Shown in pieces: positions 1 through 5,635 of a stretch of 12,328 nt of DNA. The stretch lies in the NCBI GenBank assembly GCA_021828525.1, contig JAJZGM010000019.1, positions 1-12,328 of the forward strand. The letters are read 5' to 3'. The position numbers and the translations under genes were made by a program. Source of the DNA: Nitrospirota bacterium (lineage in GTDB: Bacteria; Nitrospirota; Leptospirillia; Leptospirillales; Leptospirillaceae). How positions within the stretch are numbered: position 1 is the first letter of the stretch; every line of letters starts with the position of its first letter. The notes under the pieces were generated by a model, which saw only the letters and a list, made by a program, of their open reading frames with translations, was not told where the DNA came from and did not search any database.

Positions 1-247
1 GGTCGAGGGGGACCTTGTTCCCGGGGCCCGGGTCATCGTGGTCGAGGACGTCGTGACCACAGGGGCCTCGGGTCTCCGCGCCGTCCAGACCTGCCGGGAA
101 AACGGGTACGAGGTCATGGAGGTGGTGGCCCTGGTCGACAGGGAGGAGGGAGGGCGCGACCGTTTCCGGGAGGAGGGGGTTCCCTTCTTCTCCTTTTTCA
201 CCCTCTCCGACTTCATCGCCCATGACCGGGACATCCGGGCCGGATAG
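1..247 (+). CDS. pyrE: orotate phosphoribosyltransferase, C-terminal part (5' end outside window)
   Basis: The gene enters from the left edge in frame with position 2, and 81 residues are visible before a TAG at 245-247. The fragment contains the PRPP-binding loop VIVVEDVVTTGAS (visible residues 11-23), with the acidic pair followed by TTG that binds the ribose and pyrophosphate of PRPP. A C-terminal part of the OPRT kind follows, with LVDREEGGR and the final FFSFFTLSDF. The family converts orotate plus PRPP to OMP in cytosolic pyrimidine synthesis. The PRPP loop is shared by all type I phosphoribosyltransferases; the spacing and the dREEG...F.slft..d tail favour PyrE over hypoxanthine or adenine enzymes. 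The N-terminal half cannot be examined. The next gene has its own promoter, so pyrE probably ends its transcript here. Confidence 0.82.
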   Translation, partial: VEGDLVPGARVIVVEDVVTTGASGLRAVQTCRENGYEVMEVVALVDREEGGRDRFREEGVPFFSFFTLSDFIAHDRDIRAG

Positions 248-276
248 GAGTCTGCCCGGAGGATCCCATTTTTTTT
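234..276 (+). terminator. possible weak terminator after pyrE
   Basis: TCCGGGC (234-240) can pair with GCCCGGA (254-260), a 7-bp GC stem with a 13-base loop that includes the pyrE stop codon. An 8-T run follows at 269-276. The 8-base gap between the stem and the T-run is longer than usual, so this is only a candidate. Confidence 0.33.
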
Positions 277-295
277 CTTTTCCGGATTTCAGGTG

Positions 296-324
296 TTGAC
301 CCCTTCTTCTCTCTGGGGTATATT
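296..324 (+). promoter_or_regulatory. strong sigma70-type promoter for the 45-residue membrane protein gene
   Basis: The -35 box is TTGACC (296-301, 5 of 6 to consensus) and the -10 box is TATATT (319-324, 5 of 6), separated by exactly 17 bases (302-318). Transcription would start near 331 and leave a leader of about 95 bases before the ATG at 427. This is the best promoter match in the window. Confidence 0.7.
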
Positions 325-372
325 GTGCTTTGCCATTGGATCTGGGAATTCATGTCATCTTGTCCCGGGGCC

Positions 373-390
373 CGATGCCTGCCGGCATCG
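373..390 (+). other. perfect leader hairpin in the 5' UTR
   Basis: CGATGCC (373-379) and GGCATCG (384-390) form a perfect 7-bp stem with a four-base TGCC loop. It lies inside the predicted leader, 36 bases before the start codon. There is no T-run after it, so it is not a terminator. It could stabilise the mRNA or affect translation. I recognise no known riboswitch or protein-binding leader. Confidence 0.45.
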
Positions 391-426
391 CACCGAATCA
401 TTGAACGCCATTCTGGGGGAGGGATT

Positions 427-564
427 ATGCAGATTTACAAGATGGGTTCTTTCAATCCTACCGAAGCCAACTACGCCAACATGACCCTTTTTGTGGTGTT
501 TGTCGTCCTGACCGGAGTCGCCCTCCTGACTGCCTTCACGATCATGAAGACCTTCGAGAGGTAG
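427..564 (+). CDS. small single-span membrane protein, 45 residues, function unknown
   Basis: I do not recognise this protein. The ATG at 427 is preceded by the purine-rich site GGGGGAGGG (415-423), which decides the start; the same frame is open further upstream, but no earlier start codon has a comparable site. The product has a short polar N-terminus (MQIYKMGSFNPTEANYAN, 1-18), one hydrophobic span of about 22 residues (roughly 19-40, LFVVFVVLTGVALLTAF and on) and a short basic tail ending KTFER. The charge pattern suggests a small inner-membrane protein with the tail in the cytoplasm. A strong promoter lies upstream and a hairpin terminator downstream, so it is probably expressed alone and perhaps abundantly. 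Small accessory subunits of oxidases and other membrane complexes have this architecture, but the sequence does not match CydX or CcoQ as I know them. Confidence 0.72.
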   Translation: MQIYKMGSFNPTEANYANMTLFVVFVVLTGVALLTAFTIMKTFER

Positions 565-576
565 AGGTTTCCGCGT

Positions 577-627
577 CGTTTCCGGTTCCTGCCCGGAACG
601 ACCCACGCATGACGGAAACGGGTTTTT
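577..627 (+). terminator. hairpin terminator after the small membrane protein gene
   Basis: CGTTTCCG (577-584) pairs with CGGAAACG (613-620), an 8-bp outer stem. Inside it GTTCC (585-589) pairs with GGAAC (595-599). Two G residues and five T residues follow (623-627). It starts 13 bases after the stop codon. The unpaired inner segment 600-612 makes it less compact than a textbook terminator. Confidence 0.5.
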
Positions 628-655
628 GAAACGACATTCTTTATGGCATTATTCT
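626..655 (+). promoter_or_regulatory. candidate promoter for the penicillin-binding protein gene
   Basis: TTGAAA (626-631) and TATTCT (650-655) are separated by 18 bases; each matches 4 to 5 of 6 consensus positions. The start site would be near 662, about 32 bases before the TTG at 694. The -35 box begins inside the T-run of the preceding terminator, so the two units abut. Confidence 0.38.
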
Positions 656-693
656 GATGGATTCATTCCTCATTTCGAGGGCGGGATTTCCCC

Positions 694-3111
694 TTGGCGG
701 GGAGATCCCGCTTTTCTGTTCTTCAGCATGTCTCTGACCTTCGGGCGGCCTTGAAAAAAATCCTTCTCATATCCCTCATCCTCCTCCTGATCGTCGGAGG
801 GACGGCCGGAACGGCCGGGTACTATTTCTACAAGCGTGTGGTCGCGGGAGTTCCCTCAGTCGATTTCCTGCGCCATTACGTGCCCTTCACCACCTCCCAC
901 ATCTATGACCGAAACGGCCAGAGAATCGGATCCTTCTACAAGGAGCGCCGGGAATATGTTCCGCTGGGGAAAATGCCGCCTCTGGTCGTTCACAGCATTC
1001 TGGCCGTGGAGGATGCCCACTTCTACCAGCATGGCGCCCTGGCCTATGGCTCCATCATCCGCGCGGCCATCTCCGACGCCCTGGCCGGATATCTCCGCGA
1101 GGGCGCCAGCACCATCACCCAGCAGCTGGCGCGTAACATCTTCCTGACCCACCGGAAGACCTTCATCAGGAAGCTTAGGGAAGCGATTCTCTCCTACCGC
1201 ATCGAAAAGGTCCTGACCAAGGACGAGATCCTCGAGCTCTACCTGAACCAGATCTATTTCGGGGAGGGAGCCTACGGGGTTTCGGCGGCGGCCAGGACCT
1301 ATTTCGGGAAGTCCCTCTCCGACCTTACCATCCCGGAGATGGCGATGATTGCCGGCATGATCCGGTCTCCCATCGAGTTTTCCCCCTTTCTTCATCCGGA
1401 GGCCAGCAAGCGCCGCCAGCTGGTCGTTCTCGACCGGATGGCCCAGGTCCGCTACATTACCCTGGAGGAGAAGAAGAAGGCCTACGCGGCCCCTCTCGAA
1501 CTGGTTCCGCCCCTCCATTCGGCAAGTCCCAGCGCCTACTTTCTCGAGTATGTCCGCCAGAAGCTGGAGCGTGAGATGCCGGCGAAGAAACTGTTCGGCG
1601 GAGGGCTCCGGATCTTCACGACCCTCGATCTGAGGATCCAGCTCCAGGCGGTCCATGCCCTCAGGAAGGGGCTCCGGGCCATCGACCGGAGGCAGGGATT
1701 CAGGGGCCCGATCCGGGTGCTCCGCGGAAAACCCCTTGTGTCAGTTCTCCGCGAGACCCGGCCCGCGGCCGAAGCAGCCATGCTTGAGGACCTGACCGGC
1801 ACCCGTTCCGAAGTGACGATCCTTCGGGTCGGTCCGAAATACGCCTGGTTTTCCCTGGACAAACACCTGGGGCGTATCGCCGTCGAGCGGGCCCAGTGGG
1901 CCAAAACGGTTCTTTCCGGCCCAAAAGTCAACCGGGACAGGAAGGTTCTGAATCCCCTTTCCCTTCCGAAAATCCTGCGGCCGGGGGATGTGGTCATGGC
2001 CCACATTCTCGCCCTCACGAAGGAGAAGTCCGGATGGCTCCTCGAGGGATCCCTGGACCAGGTTCCCCTGGTCCAGGGGGCCGTCGTGGCCCTGGACCCC
2101 AAGACAGGGGGGATTCTGGCCATGGTGGGCGGGTACAGCTTCAAGCGGAGCAAATTCAACCGGGCCGTCCAGGCCCTGAGGCAGCCGGGATCGGTCTTCA
2201 AGGTGATCGATTACGGGGCGGCCCTGGAGAAAGGATTTGCCCCGGGAAGCATTCTGAATGACTCGCCCCTGGTCTTTTTTGACCGGATTCACCACCGGGT
2301 CTGGAGACCGAAGGATTTCGAGAGGAATTTCCTGGGTCCTGTTCCCATGAGGAAGGCCCTGGCGGAGTCGATCAATCTGGCGACCATCCGCCTTGTCCGG
2401 AAGGTGGGGGTGGGATCGGTGATCGATTTCGCAAGAAGGCTCGGGATCACGACCCCGCTTCCCCATGATCTGACCCTGGCGCTGGGTTCGGCCACGGTTC
2501 GTCCCATCGAAATCACCGGGGCCTACTCCGTTATCGCCAACGAGGGGATCCGGGAGCCCCTCCATGCCGTGGACCGGGTTTTCGACTACCACAAGACGAC
2601 CATTTTCAGATTCGTGCCCGAACCCCGTCCGGTCTATGACCCGGCCTACAGCTACCTCATGACCTCCATGATGCAGAGCGTGATCCGCGAGGGAACGGGG
2701 AGGGACGCCCTTTCCCTGGGGGTCCTCCTGGCCGGGAAGACCGGGACGACCAACAACTTCAGGGACGCGTGGTTCATCGGATTTTCACCCAGCCTCGTGG
2801 TGGGAGTCTATGTCGGCATGGACGATCACCGGTCCATGGGCCATGGAGAATTCGGAGCCAAAGCCGCCCTGCCCATCTGGATGGATGTGATGAAGGGGTC
2901 CCTTCCCTACTTTCCTCCGAACCAGACCTTCCGGATTCCCGATGACATCGTCGATGTCCGGATCGATCCCGACACGGGTCTTCGGGTTCCGCTCACAGCC
3001 CGGAAATTCGTCGTGGAGGAGTACAAGAAGGGCGAGGAACCCCTCACTGAGGCGGCGACCGGAACGCCTCTCCCCGATGCCGGTCTCTACAACCTGACCG
3101 GGGCCCCCTGA
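694..3111 (+). CDS. bifunctional class A penicillin-binding protein (PBP1A type)
   Basis: This inner-membrane enzyme polymerises lipid II into glycan strands and cross-links the peptides in the periplasm. Residues about 20-45 form the N-terminal membrane anchor. The GT51 glycosyltransferase domain (about 70-250) shows the catalytic motif EDAHFYQHG with Glu106, then GASTITQQLARN (137-148), RKLREA and LELYLNQIYFGEGAYGV. The transpeptidase domain (about 460-750) has SVFK with nucleophile Ser500 and Lys503, SIN at 559-561 and KTGTT from Lys682. All catalytic residues are present, and 805 residues is normal for the family. The start is a TTG at 694, after the SD-like GGCGGGA (680-686). A second in-frame TTG at 751 (MKKILLISL...) would give a 786-residue protein with a shorter cytoplasmic tail and cannot be excluded. 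An in-frame TGA at 655 limits extension upstream. Family assignment is firm; mrcA/ponA naming is left open. Confidence 0.95.
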   Translation: MAGRSRFSVLQHVSDLRAALKKILLISLILLLIVGGTAGTAGYYFYKRVVAGVPSVDFLRHYVPFTTSHIYDRNGQRIGSFYKERREYVPLGKMPPLVVHSILAVEDAHFYQHGALAYGSIIRAAISDALAGYLREGASTITQQLARNIFLTHRKTFIRKLREAILSYRIEKVLTKDEILELYLNQIYFGEGAYGVSAAARTYFGKSLSDLTIPEMAMIAGMIRSPIEFSPFLHPEASKRRQLVVLDRMAQVRYITLEEKKKAYAAPLELVPPLHSASPSAYFLEYVRQKLEREMPAKKLFGGGLRIFTTLDLRIQLQAVHALRKGLRAIDRRQGFRGPIRVLRGKPLVSVLRETRPAAEAAMLEDLTGTRSEVTILRVGPKYAWFSLDKHLGRIAVERAQWAKTVLSGPKVNRDRKVLNPLSLPKILRPGDVVMAHILALTKEKSGWLLEGSLDQVPLVQGAVVALDPKTGGILAMVGGYSFKRSKFNRAVQALRQPGSVFKVIDYGAALEKGFAPGSILNDSPLVFFDRIHHRVWRPKDFERNFLGPVPMRKALAESINLATIRLVRKVGVGSVIDFARRLGITTPLPHDLTLALGSATVRPIEITGAYSVIANEGIREPLHAVDRVFDYHKTTIFRFVPEPRPVYDPAYSYLMTSMMQSVIREGTGRDALSLGVLLAGKTGTTNNFRDAWFIGFSPSLVVGVYVGMDDHRSMGHGEFGAKAALPIWMDVMKGSLPYFPPNQTFRIPDDIVDVRIDPDTGLRVPLTARKFVVEEYKKGEEPLTEAATGTPLPDAGLYNLTGAP
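2051..2078. repeat. perfect 12-bp inverted repeat inside the PBP gene
   Basis: CCCTGGACCAGG (2051-2062) and its exact reverse complement CCTGGTCCAGGG (2067-2078) are separated by TTCC. It lies in the coding segment just before the transpeptidase domain (protein SLDQVPLVQGA). There is no T-run, so it is unlikely to be a terminator. Confidence 0.6.
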
Positions 3112-3165
3112 GAGGACTGAGCCCAGACTCCCCTGAAAGGGAAGGTCGCACCCTCCGGGAAAAGC

Positions 3166-3174
3166 TGATAGAAT
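3166..3174 (+). promoter_or_regulatory. extended -10 promoter candidate upstream of the RHH-like gene
   Basis: TGATAGAAT contains the extended -10 signature TGn followed by TAGAAT (5 of 6). The region 17 bases upstream (TCGCAC, 3146-3151) is a poor -35 box, as is usual for extended -10 promoters. Transcription would start near 3181, about 60 bases before the ATG at 3242. Confidence 0.42.
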
Positions 3175-3241
3175 AGACGATATCCCATACATTCCGGACT
3201 CTTGTCCGAATTCACAGGCGGCTTTGTTGGAGGAGACTCCC

Positions 3242-3871
3242 ATGGACCGGGATCCGGCCATTGTCAATTCATCGGCATCCGGGGGAGGGTCTGTGTCGGT
3301 CACAGTCCAGCTCCCCGAATCTTTAAGCCTTGCCCTTTCCGAAAAGGCACGATCCCTCGGTCTCACCCGGGAGGAATGTCTCCTGCGCTCCCTCTCCGAG
3401 GACATTGTCGCCTCAGGGGTTGTTCTGGGCCCTGTCCGGGCCGAAATCGGAAGGCTCTCCGAAAAAAGTGACCGACTGATGGAAGAGATCCGGGGGGAGT
3501 TCCGGGAGATCGACGACCGGAACAGGAGGGCCTATGAGGCCCTGGCCCAGTCGCTCAAGCCCTCCCGGAAGGAATGGGGGCTCATCGGGGGAGGGGCAGC
3601 CGTGGTGGCGGGCCTTCTTTTCCTTCTGGCCGTTGTCCTTGGACCCGGGCCTGCCCCCGGGACCATGTCCGGGGCAGGCCCCGGAAAGCCTACGGTCTCT
3701 CTTCCCTCCCAGCTCGGGGAAAAGGACAAGTACGTCTATTTCGTGGGCCGATGGTATCTGGGGGTCCGGGACCGGATGTCGACCAAGGAGAGGCTTTTCC
3801 TTGAAAACTTCCTGAAGCCCTTCGACAATTTCGATGAGGACCTGAAAGCCCGGAAGGCCGCCGGTCTCTAG
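3242..3871 (+). CDS. hypothetical membrane protein with RHH-like N-terminus and coiled coil
   Basis: I do not recognise a named family. The ATG at 3242 is chosen because GGAGGAG (3229-3235) lies 6 bases before it; the two TTG codons at 3224 and 3227 overlap or precede that site. The 209-residue product has four parts. Residues 18-55 read like a ribbon-helix-helix fold: a strand VSVTVQL, a helix PESLSLALSEKARSLG, then TREECLLRSLSEDIV. Residues about 64-106 are highly charged and heptad-like, probably a coiled coil. Residues about 113-133 form a glycine-rich membrane span. After a Pro/Gly linker, residues 160-209 are aromatic and charged (YVYFVGRWYLGVRDR, KERLFLENFLKPF). RHH domains usually bind DNA or act as antitoxins; here the role is unknown. 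The gene converges on the cytochrome operon, with a single base between the two stop codons. Confidence 0.78.
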   Translation: MDRDPAIVNSSASGGGSVSVTVQLPESLSLALSEKARSLGLTREECLLRSLSEDIVASGVVLGPVRAEIGRLSEKSDRLMEEIRGEFREIDDRNRRAYEALAQSLKPSRKEWGLIGGGAAVVAGLLFLLAVVLGPGPAPGTMSGAGPGKPTVSLPSQLGEKDKYVYFVGRWYLGVRDRMSTKERLFLENFLKPFDNFDEDLKARKAAGL

Positions 3872-3901
3872 ATCAGGATTTGCCCGCTCGAGCCTTCCGG
3901 G
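3849..3901. repeat. 10-bp inverted repeat spanning the convergent stop codons
   Basis: CCCGGAAGGC (3849-3858) is the exact reverse complement of GCCTTCCGGG (3892-3901). The 33-base loop contains both stop codons, TAG at 3869-3871 on plus and TGA at 3875-3873 on minus. Either transcript could form the hairpin, but there is no T-run on either side. It may mark a shared 3' end or be chance in GC-rich coding sequence. Confidence 0.45.
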
Positions 3902-4682
3902 GATCTTCGGGCCGAGGCTGGCTGTCGATGTAGGCCGCCACATCCCAGGCCTGCTGGTCGGAGAGGGTTTCTCCCTTGGAGAGCGGCATGTTCATTTTCA
4001 CGAAACCCGCGAGTTTGGACACCTTGTAAAAACCCGCCCCCTTGGTGAAAGAATGAGGTCCCCAGACCGGGGGAAACGCAACCTGGTCGTTGTCCGACTG
4101 GGTGCCCTGTCCGTCCAGGCCGTGGCAGAGGGAACACCGGGCCTCGAAGATGGTCTTTCCCCGAAGGGGATCGGGAGGACTGGCCGGCTTCGACATCCGG
4201 ATGATCCCCTGTCCCTTGAGGTAGAGACCGACCGGGGCTCCCCGGGAGACCCAGAAGCTGTAGGCGATGAGGGCTTTCATCGTCTTGCTCCCGACCGGGG
4301 GAGGCGTTCCGTTTAAGGAGAAGCGGAAGCAGCCCTGGATCCGCTCTTCGAGGGTGTTGACCTGGTGGTTCTTGCTCCGGTATCGCGGATAGGTTCCGTA
4401 GGCTCCCCAGAGCGGGGCCGAATAGGGCTTGATCCCGCGGTCGAGATGGCAGCTTTCGCAGGTCAGGTCGTTTCCGACGTACCGGGGGGCGAACTGGCTG
4501 GTGTGGATGAAGATCAGCTCCCCCTGCCGGATGAGCCGGCCCAGGGGTCCGTTGGGCAGGGTTCCCTCCGCGGGAGGAGCGAAGAACTGGAAGTTCTGAT
4601 TCCCCGTGGCCCCGGTCTGCCGGGGATCGAGAAGAAGTCCTGTGGCAAGAAGAATCAATAGGATCAGAGGTCGGGCGGTCAT
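3873..4682 (-). CDS. tsdA: diheme cytochrome c, thiosulfate dehydrogenase (TsdA) type
   Basis: The 269-residue product begins with a signal peptide (MTARPLILLILLATGLLL...), so it acts in the periplasm. Heme 1 binds at CESCH (75-79). It is followed by the TsdA/SoxA-like block YPRYR, EERIQGCFRFSLNG (Cys118) and a KALIAYSFWVSRGAPVG region. Heme 2 binds at CSLCH (183-187), with KMNMP (229-233) as the distal-ligand region. In TsdA, heme 1 is ligated by His and an unusual Cys; Cys118 sits where that Cys is expected, followed by R, then F and S as in the substrate pocket I recall. TsdA couples 2 thiosulfate to tetrathionate, usually reversibly. The start overlaps the upstream gene stop as ATGA, with AAGGAG at 4699-4694 as ribosome site. 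A SoxA-like or other diheme c cytochrome is the main alternative. The function is inferred from motifs only. Confidence 0.8.
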   Translation of the reverse strand: MTARPLILLILLATGLLLDPRQTGATGNQNFQFFAPPAEGTLPNGPLGRLIRQGELIFIHTSQFAPRYVGNDLTCESCHLDRGIKPYSAPLWGAYGTYPRYRSKNHQVNTLEERIQGCFRFSLNGTPPPVGSKTMKALIAYSFWVSRGAPVGLYLKGQGIIRMSKPASPPDPLRGKTIFEARCSLCHGLDGQGTQSDNDQVAFPPVWGPHSFTKGAGFYKVSKLAGFVKMNMPLSKGETLSDQQAWDVAAYIDSQPRPEDPRKARAGKS

Positions 4683-5455
4683 GGGGTCGGAGTCTCCTTC
4701 TCGGGAATGAGCCGGAGGCGGTCCGGCCTGTTTTTCTCGGGGATTTTTCCATAGTCGGGCGGATCGAGGCTGGCGAAGTACTGGGCCACCGCCTTGATTT
4801 CCCGATGGGTGAGCTTCGAGGCGATGCCCCGCATCAGGCCTTCGGGGTCGTCCTTCCGCCGGACGACGGCAAAGGAGATCAGCTGGCCCATGAGATAGGT
4901 CGTGCTCTGGCCGGCGATATAGGGGAAGTTCGGGGGGATCCCCCTGCCGTCCTGGCCATGGCAGAGGATGCAGGCCGGTATGTTCCGGTCCCAGAGCCCG
5001 CGGTGGGCGATCCGGCGGCCGAGCTCCCGGAGGGCCGGGTCGTTTTCGGCGGGATCGTGAAGCTTGGGGGTGCGGACGGTCGAGTAGTAGAGGGCGATGG
5101 CCCGGATGTCCCGGCGCGAGAGGTTCTGGACGATTCCGTCCATGTAGGGGGAGTACCGGGTCCCATTCTGGACGCCACGGATCTCGCGATAGATGTAGGT
5201 TTCGGTCTGGCCGGCGATCCGGGGTATCCCCACGGAAGGCATGCCGCCCCCGTTGATGCGGTGGCATTCGGCGCAGGCGGTGTTTCCGGGGAGGCCGTTT
5301 CCCTGCATGGCGATGGTGTGGCCCCAGGCGATGAGGGCGGCCTCCGTGTCGGCTCCGCTGGCCCGGGACGGAAATGGGGCGACGACCGATACCAGAAGGA
5401 TCCCGGCCAGGGCCAGCGGGGTGAAAACGCCTGATCCAGACCTCGAAACACCCAT
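4679..5455 (-). CDS. tsdB: diheme cytochrome c4-like protein, likely electron acceptor TsdB
   Basis: The 258-residue product has a signal peptide (hydrophobic core about 13-26, cleavage near SRASGA) and two homologous cytochrome c halves. Half one has CAECH (61-65) and the probable ligand Met105 in SPYMDGIVQNLS; half two has CILCH (162-166) and Met208 in GLMRGIASKLT. The repeats PRIAGQTETYIYREI and PYIAGQSTTYLMGQL show the internal duplication typical of c4. Cytochrome c4 proteins shuttle electrons in the periplasm. When encoded next to tsdA such proteins are called TsdB and take electrons from TsdA; I infer that role from the 4-base overlap with the downstream gene. The ATG at 5455 is the only ATG after an in-frame TAA upstream. 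AGGAG abuts it directly, so the GAGGG a few bases further upstream is the better-spaced SD. The tail after about 232 is proline- and charge-rich. Confidence 0.85.
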   Translation of the reverse strand: MGVSRSGSGVFTPLALAGILLVSVVAPFPSRASGADTEAALIAWGHTIAMQGNGLPGNTACAECHRINGGGMPSVGIPRIAGQTETYIYREIRGVQNGTRYSPYMDGIVQNLSRRDIRAIALYYSTVRTPKLHDPAENDPALRELGRRIAHRGLWDRNIPACILCHGQDGRGIPPNFPYIAGQSTTYLMGQLISFAVVRRKDDPEGLMRGIASKLTHREIKAVAQYFASLDPPDYGKIPEKNRPDRLRLIPEKETPTP

Positions 5456-5490
5456 CTCCTGCCCTCGTGGAATGATTGGAATTTTTGTCC

Positions 5491-5519
5491 ATTATCTGTC
5501 GTCCGGAAGCCATCTGCAA
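5491..5519 (-). promoter_or_regulatory. candidate promoter for the tsdBA operon
   Basis: On the minus strand TTGCAG (5519-5514) and GATAAT (5496-5491) are separated by exactly 17 bases. The -10 matches 5 of 6 and the -35 is weak (3 of 6), which would suit regulated expression. The transcript would begin near 5484, about 30 bases before the ATG at 5455. Confidence 0.45.
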
Positions 5520-5530
5520 GCGCCGTCTCC

Positions 5531-5559
5531 TTGAATGAAATCGAAAAAAAACGCATAAT
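5531..5559 (+). promoter_or_regulatory. promoter for the gap-pgk-tpiA-secG series
   Basis: TTGAAT (5531-5536, 4 of 6) and CATAAT (5554-5559, 5 of 6) are separated by exactly 17 bases, and the spacer contains an A-rich run. The start would be near 5566, giving a leader of about 70 bases. It is back to back with the tsdBA promoter, with 11 bases between the two -35 boxes. Confidence 0.58.
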
Positions 5560-5635
5560 CGGGAGCAGAAGAGGGGATTCCAGGAGAGAATTCGCCTGGT
5601 CGGGATACCAACAACGATGAAGGGATAGGTGAATC

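Noticed and set aside
325..426. Longer versions of the small membrane protein starting at 325 or 352.
   Set aside because: They start close to or before the predicted transcript start or lack a ribosome site, and they would run through the leader hairpin. The ATG at 427 has a strong purine-rich site.
4683..5519. The tsdA reading frame stays open on the minus strand through the whole of tsdB, suggesting a 548-residue protein.
   Set aside because: The extension is rich in Arg, Pro and Gly with no domain or signal peptide. The ATGA overlap, the SD at 4699-4694 and the signal peptide right after 4682 fix the real start. It is a shadow of high-GC coding sequence.
5617..5628. A three-codon ORF (ATG AAG GGA TAG) just before gap, as a possible leader peptide.
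   Set aside because: It is too short to separate from chance, and its end overlaps the gap ribosome site; no regulatory codon run is visible.
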